DNA from: Gemmatimonadota bacterium
GTDB lineage: Bacteria > Gemmatimonadota > Gemmatimonadetes > Gemmatimonadales > Gemmatimonadaceae
Direction: 5' to 3'
DNA length: 44,463 bases
Assembly (NCBI GenBank): GCA_025362095.1
Contig: JANYIJ010000146.1
Span: 1 to 44,463 of the forward strand
A program made the translations under genes and the position numbers. The notes under the pieces are model-generated. The model saw only the letters and a program-made list of their open reading frames with translations. It made no database searches and was not told the DNA's origin. This document shows positions 1 through 7,721 of this stretch, in pieces (positions within the stretch are counted from its first letter, which is position 1; every line of letters starts with the position of its first letter).

Positions 1-876
1 ACCGGTATCGACACCCTGCGCGCCTACGAGGATGCCGCGACGGCTGTCGGCAGACTCGATGCCACCGCGAAGCTCGCATCCGATGGACTGCGTGAACTCC
101 TCGTTCTCCGCTGCATCGCCACTCCACTCGGTGCGACCCACCGAGGAATGATTGCGCTGGTGCGCTCGGATGGGGAGGGGGAGGCCGCACTTCGTGACTA
201 CGGCAAGGGGCTTCGGGCGGGCGCGGCCCGTGCTCGGGGCGGTGGACTCTCGTCGATTGCCGCCCTTCATGAATTGCTCGGACTGTCTTTGCCCGCCTGG
301 CCGGCCGCGACCGTCGACGATCTGCTGCGCGATGCGCACGAACGGACTCCGCCGGTCTTAAAAGCGGCGCTCGTCGCGATCGAAATGCGCTCTCAAACCA
401 GAGAGAGCGCCGACGAAAGCGAGTCGCAGCTGCTCGCTCTGGCGGTCACGCTCACCCTATGCGTCGGCGGCGCGACCACCGACGCGTGGCTCACGCTGCC
501 GCGCCCGGCTGCGCACGCCGACTCCGGACTGGGCGCCACCTTCGCCGCCCTCGCGCGCGAGGCGCGCGCCGCTGAGCGCGGACTCGCCGCAGCGCGCGAG
601 CTCGGCGATCAGGACGAGCAGCGGGTTCGCGACTCGCTTGGCCGTGCCGCGTACTCCGCGCTCGACGTGCTCGCGCTGCTGCGAAATGAAATTGTGATCA
701 CGGTGCCCGAAACTGCGCGCGCTCTCGGACACACGCCCCCCACCGCCGGCGCGGCGGTCGCGCGATTGGTCGAGTTGGGCATCGCGACCGAGGTAACCGG
801 CAAGGCACGGTCGCGAGCCTTTGCCTATGAGGGAATCGTGCGCGCTCTCGAGCCGGAATCACTCGCCGGGAAGTGA
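1..876 (+). CDS. Fic-like protein with C-terminal winged helix (5' partial), Fic motif eroded
   Basis: The frame is open from base 1, so the true start lies outside the window; the first internal ATG is at 148. The last 60 residues (about 676-870) read as a winged helix-turn-helix of the kind found at the end of Fic-domain proteins: helix ETARALG, then AVARLVELGI and EVTGKARSRAFAYE. Upstream, TPPVLKAALVAIE resembles the helix that leads into the Fic motif, and TLTLCVGG resembles the helix that follows it. Where HPFxxGNGR should be, bases 391-429 encode SQTRESADESESQ, with no His, Gly or Asn. Fic enzymes transfer AMP to target proteins; this copy is probably inactive and may act as a DNA-binding regulator. 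The Fic link is by eye and moderately sure; the winged helix is more certain. Confidence 0.55.
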   Translation, partial: TGIDTLRAYEDAATAVGRLDATAKLASDGLRELLVLRCIATPLGATHRGMIALVRSDGEGEAALRDYGKGLRAGAARARGGGLSSIAALHELLGLSLPAWPAATVDDLLRDAHERTPPVLKAALVAIEMRSQTRESADESESQLLALAVTLTLCVGGATTDAWLTLPRPAAHADSGLGATFAALAREARAAERGLAAARELGDQDEQRVRDSLGRAAYSALDVLALLRNEIVITVPETARALGHTPPTAGAAVARLVELGIATEVTGKARSRAFAYEGIVRALEPESLAGK

Positions 877-908
877 CCACGCCGCCGAGGTCATCGTGTA
901 ACCATTGA

Positions 909-1550
909 ATGCTGAAACGCGCGCTGGCCCTCCCACTGTTGCTGGCGGTGATCTCGTGCGGTCCGGCGTTGAAGCCGTTGCCGCCGATGGCACCGCTGCC
1001 GGAGCCCCCGTCGGAATCGCCGAGCCCGGCCTCCATGCCGCAGCCGATCGACGATCGCACGCTGCTGAGCCTTCCTGAACGCGACTTTTCTCTCGACCTG
1101 CTGCGCGAGCGCGGCCTGCTGGTGCCGGTGAAGGGAATCGCTGCGTCGCAGATTCCGGACACGTACGATGCGCCGCGTGACGGCGCGCGCGTGCACTACG
1201 CGCAGGACATTCTGGCCAAGCGCGGAACGCCGGTGCTCGCAGCGGACGACGGCGCGATTCTTCACATTGGCACGAACGCGCTAGGTGGCAACGTCATCTG
1301 GACCACCGACCCAACCCGGCGGTTCGCGTTCTATTATGCGCACCTGCAGAAGTACGCAAAGGGATTGCACGACGGGCAGCAGATTTCACGCGGCGACGTG
1401 ATTGGATACGTGGGCACGTCGGGCAACGCGCCGAAAGACACGCCGCACCTGCATTTTCAGGTGGTGCGAATCGTGAGCGGCAAACGATATTCCGACGGAC
1501 CGCCGCTCAATCCGCTGCCGTTCTTCACACAGGTGGGAATCACGAGATGA
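909..1550 (+). CDS. M23 family metallopeptidase, lipoprotein
   Basis: Predicted envelope peptidase or peptidoglycan-binding factor of the LytM/M23 family. Residues 1-17 form a lipoprotein signal with lipobox-like sequence AVISC, so it is likely anchored to a membrane by a lipidated Cys. A proline-rich linker follows. The C-terminal half carries the M23 core: HYAQD supplies the first His and the Asp, and HLHF near residue 190 supplies the H-x-H pair; GDVIGYVGTSG between them is the usual strand-turn. At 213 residues this is a minimal M23 protein without obvious LysM or coiled-coil parts. The next gene, yhbY, overlaps its stop by four bases (ATGA). The family cleaves peptide cross-links, but some members only activate amidases; which applies here cannot be told. 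Confidence 0.88.
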   Translation: MLKRALALPLLLAVISCGPALKPLPPMAPLPEPPSESPSPASMPQPIDDRTLLSLPERDFSLDLLRERGLLVPVKGIAASQIPDTYDAPRDGARVHYAQDILAKRGTPVLAADDGAILHIGTNALGGNVIWTTDPTRRFAFYYAHLQKYAKGLHDGQQISRGDVIGYVGTSGNAPKDTPHLHFQVVRIVSGKRYSDGPPLNPLPFFTQVGITR

Positions 1551-1858
1551 CGATGTCAGGAAAAGAGCGCGCGGAATTTCGCGCGCATGCAAACCGGCTC
1601 ACCGCGACCGTTCACGCCGGCCAGCAGGGAATCACGGGCGCGCTGCTGCACTCGCTCGACGACGCGCTGCGCACGCGCGAACTCGTAAAGGTCGCGCTCG
1701 GCAAACAGGGCGACCTCAGCGCGAAAGAAGCAGCGGGCCAGATGGCCGCAGCGGTGAAAGCCGAAGTGATCCAGGTGATCGGCAAGACCGTGACGCTCTA
1801 CCGGCACAATCCCAAGCTCGAGCGCAAACGCGGCGACGCGCCTCCGTGGGTGGTCTGA
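1547..1858 (+). CDS. yhbY: YhbY family RNA-binding protein (CRM domain)
   Basis: A 103-residue single CRM-domain protein, the usual length for YhbY, which associates with pre-50S ribosomal subunits in E. coli. The start segment (ANRLTATVHAGQQGIT) and the core (ELVKVALGKQGDL, then AAAVKAEVIQVIGKTVTLYR) match the family pattern, including the GKTVTLYR strand close to the end. The ATG at 1547 overlaps the stop of the M23 gene by four bases, which favours it over the in-frame ATG at 1553. A DUF2252 gene begins at a GTG inside the last codons of this gene, so three genes are probably read as one unit. Confidence 0.9.
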   Translation: MTMSGKERAEFRAHANRLTATVHAGQQGITGALLHSLDDALRTRELVKVALGKQGDLSAKEAAGQMAAAVKAEVIQVIGKTVTLYRHNPKLERKRGDAPPWVV

Positions 1859-3057
1859 ACTCTGTCACCGCGCGCATCCTCCGCTACAACGAGGGGCGCG
1901 CGCCGGATCTTCTCGCGCGCAAGTACGCGGACATGGCGGCGAACCCGTTCGCGTTTTATCGCGGGAGTTGCCACCTGTTCGTGGACGGGTGGCCGAAGCG
2001 CGACGCGCTGAACGACACGCCCGCGGTGTGGTCATGCGGCGATCTCCATTTCGAAAATCTCGGGTGCTACAAGGGCGACAATCGCCTCGTGTACTTCGAC
2101 ATGAACGACTTCGACGAAGGCGCGCTGCTGCCCGTTTCGTGGGATCTCACGCGCTTCACCGCGAGCGTGATGGTCGGAGCGGTATCGCTGAACATGAGCG
2201 CGGCGAACGCCACCGCACTCGCGAAAAAATATCTCGATGCGTTCGCGGAATCGCTCGCGACCGGAAAGGCGCGCTGGGTCGAGCGCGAGACGGCGACGGG
2301 AATGGTGCGCGAGCTGCTCGACTCCGCGCACGATCGAAAGCGGAAGGAGCTGCTCAACGAGCGGACGACGGAATCCGGAGGTCACCGCCGCATTCGCATC
2401 GACGGCGTGAAGTCACTCGTGGCCGACCGCAGCGATGTCGCGCGCATCGCCAAGGTGGTGCAGCAACTCGGCGCGAAGCTCGACGACCGTCAGTTCTATC
2501 GAGTGCTCGATGTCGCGCGTCGCGTGGCCGGCTGCGGCAGCCTCGGCCTTCCGCGCTGGATCGTGCTCGTCGAAGGAAAAGGATCACCGAATGGGAACTA
2601 TCTGCTCGATCTGAAAGAGGCGCGATCGCCGGCGTCAGAGGGCCGATCGCCGTACAAGCAGCCCCGCTGGAAAACGGACGCCGAGCGGATCGTTGTGGTG
2701 CAGAACAGAGTGCAGGCGGTGAGCCCCGCGCTTCTCTCGCCGGTGATGATGGGCGGAAAAGCGTGCGTGCTGCGGGAGCTGCAGCCGCGCGAGGACCGGA
2801 TTTTTCTCGCGGCGTGGCACGGTAACATCGAGAACTTTCGCGAGGCCGCGGCGACAATGGGCCGCGTGACCGCGTGGGCCGCGCTGCGCGCGTCAGGCCG
2901 TCAGCGTTCCGCGATCGCCGACGACCTCATCGCGTTCGCGGGCGAGCGCGGATGGCGAAACGCGGTGCTGACGATGGCGCAGCGCGTTGCCGCGCGCACG
3001 CTCAAGGATTGGCGCGCGTTCGCCGCCGATCAGAAGGCTGGAGCGCTTAGCGGCTGA
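1846..3057 (+). CDS. DUF2252 family protein
   Basis: A 403-residue protein of the DUF2252 family, whose biochemical role I do not know; its fold is thought to resemble aminoglycoside-phosphotransferase/kinase-like enzymes. Family signposts are visible: NPFAFYRGSCHLF near the start, GDLHFENLGCY (the G-D-x-H-x-x-N motif) near residue 65, and DMNDFDEGALLPVSWDLTR just after. Length is normal for the family. The start is GTG at 1846, 13 bases inside yhbY; an internal ATG at 1933 would remove part of the conserved N-terminus, so the GTG is preferred. Its 3' end overlaps the convergent serine hydrolase gene by 11 bases. Confidence 0.85.
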   Translation: MGGLNSVTARILRYNEGRAPDLLARKYADMAANPFAFYRGSCHLFVDGWPKRDALNDTPAVWSCGDLHFENLGCYKGDNRLVYFDMNDFDEGALLPVSWDLTRFTASVMVGAVSLNMSAANATALAKKYLDAFAESLATGKARWVERETATGMVRELLDSAHDRKRKELLNERTTESGGHRRIRIDGVKSLVADRSDVARIAKVVQQLGAKLDDRQFYRVLDVARRVAGCGSLGLPRWIVLVEGKGSPNGNYLLDLKEARSPASEGRSPYKQPRWKTDAERIVVVQNRVQAVSPALLSPVMMGGKACVLRELQPREDRIFLAAWHGNIENFREAAATMGRVTAWAALRASGRQRSAIADDLIAFAGERGWRNAVLTMAQRVAARTLKDWRAFAADQKAGALSG

Positions 3058-4480
3058 CGCGGGTGAACGGCATGTCGCGCATGCGCGGGGCGCCCATGTG
3101 CATCGTCAGAATGCCTTTTGAATCGCGCGTGAACCAGACGGTGTATCCACGCTGAGACCGGCTGAAGTGGTCACGGCCCTGCGGGACGAGCGTCTCGATT
3201 GTCGCTGGACGCTGCTTGAGCTTCGCGAGACCCTCCTCGACTGCGAATGTAAAGGACGCTCCGGCTTCATCGCTGTACCATTCGCCGGTGAACGCCGCGA
3301 GTTCGGAAGCCTTCGGCGTCCAGTGAGGTTCTGGCGCGCGTTTCGATGACTCGGCCGCCGGCATCACGACTGAATCGGGCGCAGCGACCGCCTGTCCCGG
3401 ACGCGCGATCTGATCCACGATGCGCATAGACAGTGCGGTCGGGTTGGTGTTCGATCCGTTGCACAGCGCCGCGACGGAAAGTTTGAACTCGGGAAATCGC
3501 GTGAGATATGTACTGTAGCCGGCGGTGCTCCCGCTGTGCGCGACTTGCCGTTTTCCATTGTACATGGTGATGTCGAGGCCGAGCGCGTATGCGATTGTGT
3601 GGCCGTTGTTGAGCACGCCCTGATGTTCGAGTGAATCCACGAGGGCGCTGCCCATCGAGCGCGACTCCAGCATCGCGTTCCACTTGAGCCAGTCGCCCGC
3701 GGTGGTGAGCATTCCGCCGTTGCCGTACACGTTCATGAAGGGCATGTCGAGTTTCCACCCGCCGAGCAAGGACGGCGAGTACGCCTGCGCGCGGCCGGGC
3801 ACGAGCCGAGTGAAGTCGTCGCGCCAGGTGGAGTGCGTCATGCCGAGCGGCTTGAAGAATCGATTCGCCGTGAACGTCGGGAGACTCTGCCCGGAGACGC
3901 GCTCGACGATCGTCGCGAGCAGTGTGTAGCCGCTGTTCGAATACGAGTATTCCGCGCCCGGTGTGAAATCGATGCCGCGCTGATGAGTGATCACATCCAG
4001 CGCGAGCGCTTGCGAGACGACGCGCGCGCCGCGGCCGTAGCCGGTGAGCTCGAGTACAGTTCCCCAGTCGCGGATTCCGCTCGTGTGGTTGAGCAGGTGA
4101 CGAATCGTGAGCGGCGCGCCGTAGTCGGGAAGTTCGGGAATGTATTTCTTGACGGGGTCGTCGAGGCCGAGCTTTCCGTCGATCGCCAGCATGACGATCG
4201 ATGCGGCAGTGAACTGTTTCGCGACCGAACCCGATTCGAGAATCGATTGCGGCGTGAGCGGCACGGCGAGTTCGATATCCGCCATGCCGAACGCGCGTTC
4301 TACGATCTGACCGTTGCGCGAAACTCCGATGACGCAGCCGGGCGCCGGCGCAGCGTCGCGGCGCACCGTCGTGGCGATCGCCTTGTCGACTTTCGCGGCG
4401 AGCTCTGCGTCCTGCGCGCTTGCAGCGAGCGGAGCTCCAATCAGCGCAAACGTCAGCGCAAATCTCGTTGCGGGCGTCAC
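3047..4480 (-). CDS. secreted serine hydrolase, beta-lactamase/class C family
   Basis: Penicillin-binding-protein-like serine hydrolase (family S12; esterase or D-aminopeptidase type), 477 residues. Residues 1-22 are a Sec signal peptide ending ASAQ, so it acts outside the cytoplasm. Catalytic motifs are intact: SVAK (Ser85-Lys88), YSN (180-182) and HSGSTAGY in the third block. From about residue 385 a separate beta-rich domain of the DUF3471/lipocalin-like type follows. The start is GTG at 4480, overlapping the molybdenum hydroxylase stop as GTGA, so it is translationally coupled to that operon, an unusual partner. Substrate cannot be read from sequence; a true beta-lactamase is possible but less likely than an esterase or peptidase. 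Confidence 0.87.
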   Translation of the reverse strand: MTPATRFALTFALIGAPLAASAQDAELAAKVDKAIATTVRRDAAPAPGCVIGVSRNGQIVERAFGMADIELAVPLTPQSILESGSVAKQFTAASIVMLAIDGKLGLDDPVKKYIPELPDYGAPLTIRHLLNHTSGIRDWGTVLELTGYGRGARVVSQALALDVITHQRGIDFTPGAEYSYSNSGYTLLATIVERVSGQSLPTFTANRFFKPLGMTHSTWRDDFTRLVPGRAQAYSPSLLGGWKLDMPFMNVYGNGGMLTTAGDWLKWNAMLESRSMGSALVDSLEHQGVLNNGHTIAYALGLDITMYNGKRQVAHSGSTAGYSTYLTRFPEFKLSVAALCNGSNTNPTALSMRIVDQIARPGQAVAAPDSVVMPAAESSKRAPEPHWTPKASELAAFTGEWYSDEAGASFTFAVEEGLAKLKQRPATIETLVPQGRDHFSRSQRGYTVWFTRDSKGILTMHMGAPRMRDMPFTRVSR

Positions 4481-6780
4481 CGTTTTTTCTCCAGGGCCGC
4501 GAGCACACGCCAGGGCGTGAGTGGGATCTCGCTGATTTCTACCCCGATCGCGTTCGCGACTGCCGCGGCGATCGCCGGTGCCGTTGGAATTACCGGGGGC
4601 TCGGCGATTCCGCGAGCACCCGTGTGATTCGCGACCGGATCGGCGCCGCCAACGAAGAAGGCGTCGATGCGCGGAATGTCGGCCATCGTTGGAATCTTGT
4701 AATCGTGCATCGTGGAGTTCATCACGATGCCGAGGGAGTGATCGAGCACGCGCTCCTCGAACATCGCGTAGCCGAGTCCCTGGATGATGCCGCCCTCGAG
4801 CTGGCTCTCGGCGAGCGTCGGATTAATAATTCGGCCCGCATCGTGCGCGGCGACGATGCGCAGCACGCGCACGACTCCGGTTTCGATGTCGACTTCAACT
4901 TCGGCGAACTGCACGCCGAAGGTCATGATCGCGGTGTCAGCGGGGTTGGGGCCGCGGGAACCTTTCCCGATAATCATGACGTTGCCGAGCTTCTTGGTGA
5001 CGTCGGCGAAGGTCATGGAGCGATCGGTGTCGCGGACGACGATGCGGGAGTCGCGCGATTCGAGGTCGCCCGGTTTCGCGTCGAGCATCGCCGCAGCCGC
5101 TTCGAACAATTGAGAGCGAGCATCCTCCGCGGCCATGCGTACGGCGGGGCCGACTGAGGCAGTGGTCATCGAGCCCCAGGAGTTGCCGGTGTAGGGGAGG
5201 GATTCGGTGTCGCCGATGATGGCTCTTACGTCGGAGAGTTTGGCGCCCAGAGATTCGGCGGCGAGCTGGCTCAGGACGGTTCGTGCGCCGGTGCCCAAGT
5301 CTTGGGTGCCGGCGAGCACATCGATGGTCGCGTCGGAATTCATTCTGACGAGCGCGTAGGCCGGGGGGCCGCCGCCGGTGGGCCAGACTTGGGCGGCGAG
5401 GCCGCGGCCAATGCGTATGCGGTTTTCGGACTTCGGGCTTCGGTCTTCGGACGACCAGCCGAATGCCTCGGCGCCCTCCTTATAGCATGCCAACAAATTG
5501 TTTCCGGAGTACGGGCGACCCTGTCGGGGCTCGCGTTTTGTGAAATTCTTTTTTCGCAGGGCGAGGGGATCGAGTTTTAATTCAGTCGCGAGCGCATTCA
5601 TGGCTCCTTCCAAACCGAAGGCGCCCTCCACATATCCGGGTCCTCGGAACGCGGCCATGCCACTGACGTTCACATAGGCGAAGGTTTCTTCGGTGCGCAC
5701 ATTGGGGCAGGCATACATCTCGTGGTAGATCTGGCCGGGGCCGCCTTCCCATCCGCTGATGCCGAGCGGAACATCGATGCTCGCGAAGATCGCGGTGAGG
5801 GTGCCGTCTTTCTTCGCGCCGATCGTGACGCGTTGGACGGATGACGGACGATTGCCGCTGTCAGTCTGCTCGGCTTCGCGATCGTTGAGGCAGCGCACCG
5901 CGCGGCCAACACGCTTTGCGAAAACGGCAGCGACGTACGTGTGCGGGCCCGCGCCGTTCTTCGCGCCGAACCCGCCGCCCATGTAGTCCTTGATGACGCG
6001 CACTTTTGAGAGCGGAACGCCGAGCGCTTTTGCGACGTTCTCGCGAGTCCGAAAAATTCCCTGCGTCGATTCCCACACCGTGACGCGATCGCCGTCCCAC
6101 TCCGCTGCAGCGCCGTGCGGTTCGAGCGCGGTGTGGAGCTGCACGGGCGTGCGATACTCGCGGCGCACGATTATATCGGCGGCTTTCAGGCCTGATTCGA
6201 TATCGCCGCGGTTCATCACGAGCGGCGCATTCTCCATCATGTTGCCCTTCGCGCGGGCTTTCGGCGCGTCTTTCGCGGCGGCTTGCTCGAACGTCACGAC
6301 AAAGGGAAGCGTGTCGTATTCGACCGCGATCGCATCGGCTGCATTTTGCGCCGCGCGCTCGTTCTCCGCGCACACCGCTGCGATCGGTTGTCCCGCATAG
6401 GAAATCTCGCGCGCGAACAAGCGCGTTCCTGCGGGCGTGTCGCCGGGGCCCATCACATCGAACACGCCGGGCATCTTCGCAGCGCGGGTGAGATCAATCG
6501 TCCGAATAGTGCCGCGCGGAATTGTCGAGCGAAGGATCACGGCGTGCAGCATGCCTGGGCGCGTAATGTCCGCAGTGTAACGCGCGCGGCCGGTCACGCG
6601 CTCCGGCGCGTCCATGCGGGGCACGCGCGCGCCGACGATGCCGAGCTCAGCTTTGTCATCCCACGCGGCCGGCTCGAACGCCGGCATCTCGACGATGCGC
6701 GTCTCGGTGCGGCCTTCTATCTCGACGGTCGTCGAGACGAATCCGCCTGGTTTCGCGGAAGTCTTCGACTTACGAGCCAC
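4477..6780 (-). CDS. xanthine dehydrogenase family, molybdopterin-binding subunit
   Basis: Large catalytic subunit (767 residues) of a molybdenum hydroxylase of the xanthine/aldehyde oxidase family. Seen: N-terminal RVTGRARYTADI, the molybdopterin-binding YMGGGFGAKNG, and the C-terminal GARGIAEPPV, which holds the Glu of the usual GVGE-type active-site motif. The 2Fe-2S subunit gene lies directly upstream and overlaps by 11 bases, but no FAD subunit is present, so this looks like a two-subunit enzyme that passes electrons to an acceptor other than NAD. The start is GTG at 6780. An odd stretch near residue 445 (SSEDRSPKSENRIR) is encoded by a simple CCGAAG-type repeat at 5420-5454. The substrate (aldehyde, N-heterocycle or CO-like) cannot be assigned. 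Confidence 0.92.
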   Translation of the reverse strand: MARKSKTSAKPGGFVSTTVEIEGRTETRIVEMPAFEPAAWDDKAELGIVGARVPRMDAPERVTGRARYTADITRPGMLHAVILRSTIPRGTIRTIDLTRAAKMPGVFDVMGPGDTPAGTRLFAREISYAGQPIAAVCAENERAAQNAADAIAVEYDTLPFVVTFEQAAAKDAPKARAKGNMMENAPLVMNRGDIESGLKAADIIVRREYRTPVQLHTALEPHGAAAEWDGDRVTVWESTQGIFRTRENVAKALGVPLSKVRVIKDYMGGGFGAKNGAGPHTYVAAVFAKRVGRAVRCLNDREAEQTDSGNRPSSVQRVTIGAKKDGTLTAIFASIDVPLGISGWEGGPGQIYHEMYACPNVRTEETFAYVNVSGMAAFRGPGYVEGAFGLEGAMNALATELKLDPLALRKKNFTKREPRQGRPYSGNNLLACYKEGAEAFGWSSEDRSPKSENRIRIGRGLAAQVWPTGGGPPAYALVRMNSDATIDVLAGTQDLGTGARTVLSQLAAESLGAKLSDVRAIIGDTESLPYTGNSWGSMTTASVGPAVRMAAEDARSQLFEAAAAMLDAKPGDLESRDSRIVVRDTDRSMTFADVTKKLGNVMIIGKGSRGPNPADTAIMTFGVQFAEVEVDIETGVVRVLRIVAAHDAGRIINPTLAESQLEGGIIQGLGYAMFEERVLDHSLGIVMNSTMHDYKIPTMADIPRIDAFFVGGADPVANHTGARGIAEPPVIPTAPAIAAAVANAIGVEISEIPLTPWRVLAALEKKR
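5420..5454. repeat. CTTCGG-type short tandem repeat inside coding sequence
   Basis: About 35 bases built from imperfect CTTCGG units (TTCGGA, CTTCGGG, CTTCGGT, CTTCGGA on the + strand). It keeps the reading frame of the molybdopterin subunit and encodes a short charged loop between its central and C-terminal parts. A related CTTCCGG repeat lies at 6791-6820 in the partner gene. Confidence 0.6.
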
Positions 6781-7285
6781 GTGCTGCTCCGGCTTCCGGC
6801 TTCCGCGCTTCCGGCTTCAGTTCAAACTCGCCAGCCGCCACCGCGCGAATCGCTTCGAGAATTTTGGGATACGTACCGCAGCGGCAGAGATTGCCGCTCA
6901 TGCCGGCGCGAATCTCATCGTCCGTTGGATTCGCATTGCGCGCGAGCAGCGCGTTCGCGGCAATGAGCTGGCCAGGAGTGCAGAATCCGCACTGCGCCGC
7001 GTCTTTCGCGATGAACGCGCGCTGGAGTGGCGCGAGCGATGGCTCTTTGCCGTCAGTCGCGAGCCCCTCCACCGTCAGCACATCCGCGCCCTCGCACGCC
7101 GCGGCGAGCGTGAGGCACGAATACACGATCTCGCCGTCGAGCTGCACGGTGCATGCACCGCACTCGCCGCGGTCGCAAACGAGTTTGGTTCCGGTCAGGG
7201 AAAGCCGGTCGCGGAGCAGTTCCAGGAGCGTGACAGCAGGCGCGGGGTCCAGCTCGTGGACGCGGCCATTGACGGTGAGGCGCAT
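6770..7285 (-). CDS. (2Fe-2S)-binding subunit of molybdenum hydroxylase
   Basis: Small electron-transfer subunit (171 residues) partnering the molybdopterin subunit. Both clusters are visible: the plant-type ferredoxin motif CDRGECGACTVQLDG with a fourth Cys in YSC, and the helical domain motif CGFCTPGQ followed by NLCRCGTYPKI. The open frame extends to 7513, but the extra 76 codons lie opposite the ferredoxin gene and look like no domain, so the ATG at 7283-7285 (MRLTVNGRV) is chosen. There is no Shine-Dalgarno before it; a promoter-like pair sits so close that the mRNA may be leaderless. The C-terminal tail KPEARKPEAGAARGS comes from the repeat at 6791-6820. Confidence 0.92.
   Translation of the reverse strand: MRLTVNGRVHELDPAPAVTLLELLRDRLSLTGTKLVCDRGECGACTVQLDGEIVYSCLTLAAACEGADVLTVEGLATDGKEPSLAPLQRAFIAKDAAQCGFCTPGQLIAANALLARNANPTDDEIRAGMSGNLCRCGTYPKILEAIRAVAAGEFELKPEARKPEAGAARGS
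6791..6820. repeat. GGCTTCC short tandem repeat at the 3' end of a gene
   Basis: Four imperfect units of GGCTTCC/GCGCTTCC/GGCTTCAG. They encode the low-complexity KPEARKPEAG tail of the 2Fe-2S subunit. The word resembles the CTTCGG repeat at 5420-5454, about 1.3 kb away in the same operon. Confidence 0.55.
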
Positions 7286-7290
7286 CCGTT

Positions 7291-7320
7291 GAAATAGCGG
7301 GGCGTTACCCGACGTGTCAA
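7291..7320 (-). promoter_or_regulatory. putative promoter of the molybdenum hydroxylase operon, possibly leaderless
   Basis: On the minus strand TTGACA (7320-7315) is a perfect -35 box. Eighteen bases later comes TATTTC (7296-7291), a weak -10 box. Only five bases separate that box from the ATG at 7285, so transcription would begin at or next to the start codon. The gene lacks a Shine-Dalgarno, which fits. Confidence 0.4.
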
Positions 7321-7333
7321 AGGCCCAGAATGG

Positions 7334-7361
7334 CTTGTAGAGCCGTGCCGCGGGCGATAAT
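7334..7361 (+). promoter_or_regulatory. putative promoter of the ferredoxin gene
   Basis: GATAAT at 7356-7361 is a good -10 box, and CTTGTA at 7334-7339 a modest -35 box with 16-base spacing. It reads toward the ferredoxin ATG at 7406 and leaves a leader of about 35-40 bases that contains a clear ribosome binding site, GAGAGGA at 7394-7400. Confidence 0.4.
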
Positions 7362-7405
7362 CTTCCCTCCCCACCAGCAACACCGCGTTTTTCGAGAGGA
7401 CACTG

Positions 7406-7669
7406 ATGCCGTACGTGATCACCGAAGCCTGCAAGGACACCAAGGACAAGTCCTGCGTGGACGTCTGCCCCGTGGATTGCATCTACGAAGGGCCGGACAT
7501 GCTCTATATCCATCCCGACGAGTGCATTGACTGCGGCGCATGCGAGCCGGAGTGCCCAGTGACCGCGATCTTCCCCGAAGAAGACGTGCCCGCCAATCAG
7601 GTCCAGTACGTCCAGATCAACCGCGAGATCTTCAAAGGCCCGACGCCGCCGACGCGCCCCACGCGCTGA
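7406..7669 (+). CDS. fdxA: 7Fe ferredoxin (3Fe-4S/4Fe-4S)
   Basis: Small soluble electron carrier of the FdxA type, 87 residues. Cysteine spacing fits a seven-iron ferredoxin: Cys9, Cys17 and Cys50 would hold the 3Fe-4S cluster and Cys21, Cys40, Cys43 and Cys46 the 4Fe-4S cluster. The hallmark CVDVCPVDCIYEG and CIDCGACEPECP segments are intact. A strong ribosome binding site, GAGAGGA, sits six bases before the ATG. It is divergent from the molybdenum hydroxylase operon; the ferredoxin could be its electron acceptor, but that is inference. A GC-rich hairpin follows the stop. Confidence 0.95.
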   Translation: MPYVITEACKDTKDKSCVDVCPVDCIYEGPDMLYIHPDECIDCGACEPECPVTAIFPEEDVPANQVQYVQINREIFKGPTPPTRPTR

Positions 7670-7674
7670 GCAAC

Positions 7675-7690
7675 GCCGGCCTGAGCCGGC
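7675..7690 (+). terminator. GC hairpin after the ferredoxin gene
   Basis: GCCGGC, loop CTGA, GCCGGC: a perfect six-base-pair stem starting five bases after the ferredoxin stop. The only T-run (TTTT, 7710-7713) is about 20 bases further on, so it is a weak terminator candidate or a stabilising 3' hairpin. RNase D starts at 7722. Confidence 0.35.
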
Positions 7691-7721
7691 CGGTTGGTCC
7701 CCTCGCTAGTTTTCCCTGTTG

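Noticed and set aside
3833-4627. Long plus-strand frames opposite the serine hydrolase and molybdenum hydroxylase
   Set aside because: High-GC genes leave open antisense frames; these are rich in Arg, Asp and His without any recognisable domain.
7286-7513. N-terminal extension of the 2Fe-2S subunit
   Set aside because: The 76 extra codons lie opposite the ferredoxin gene and its promoter and show no domain; the family begins at the ATG at 7285.
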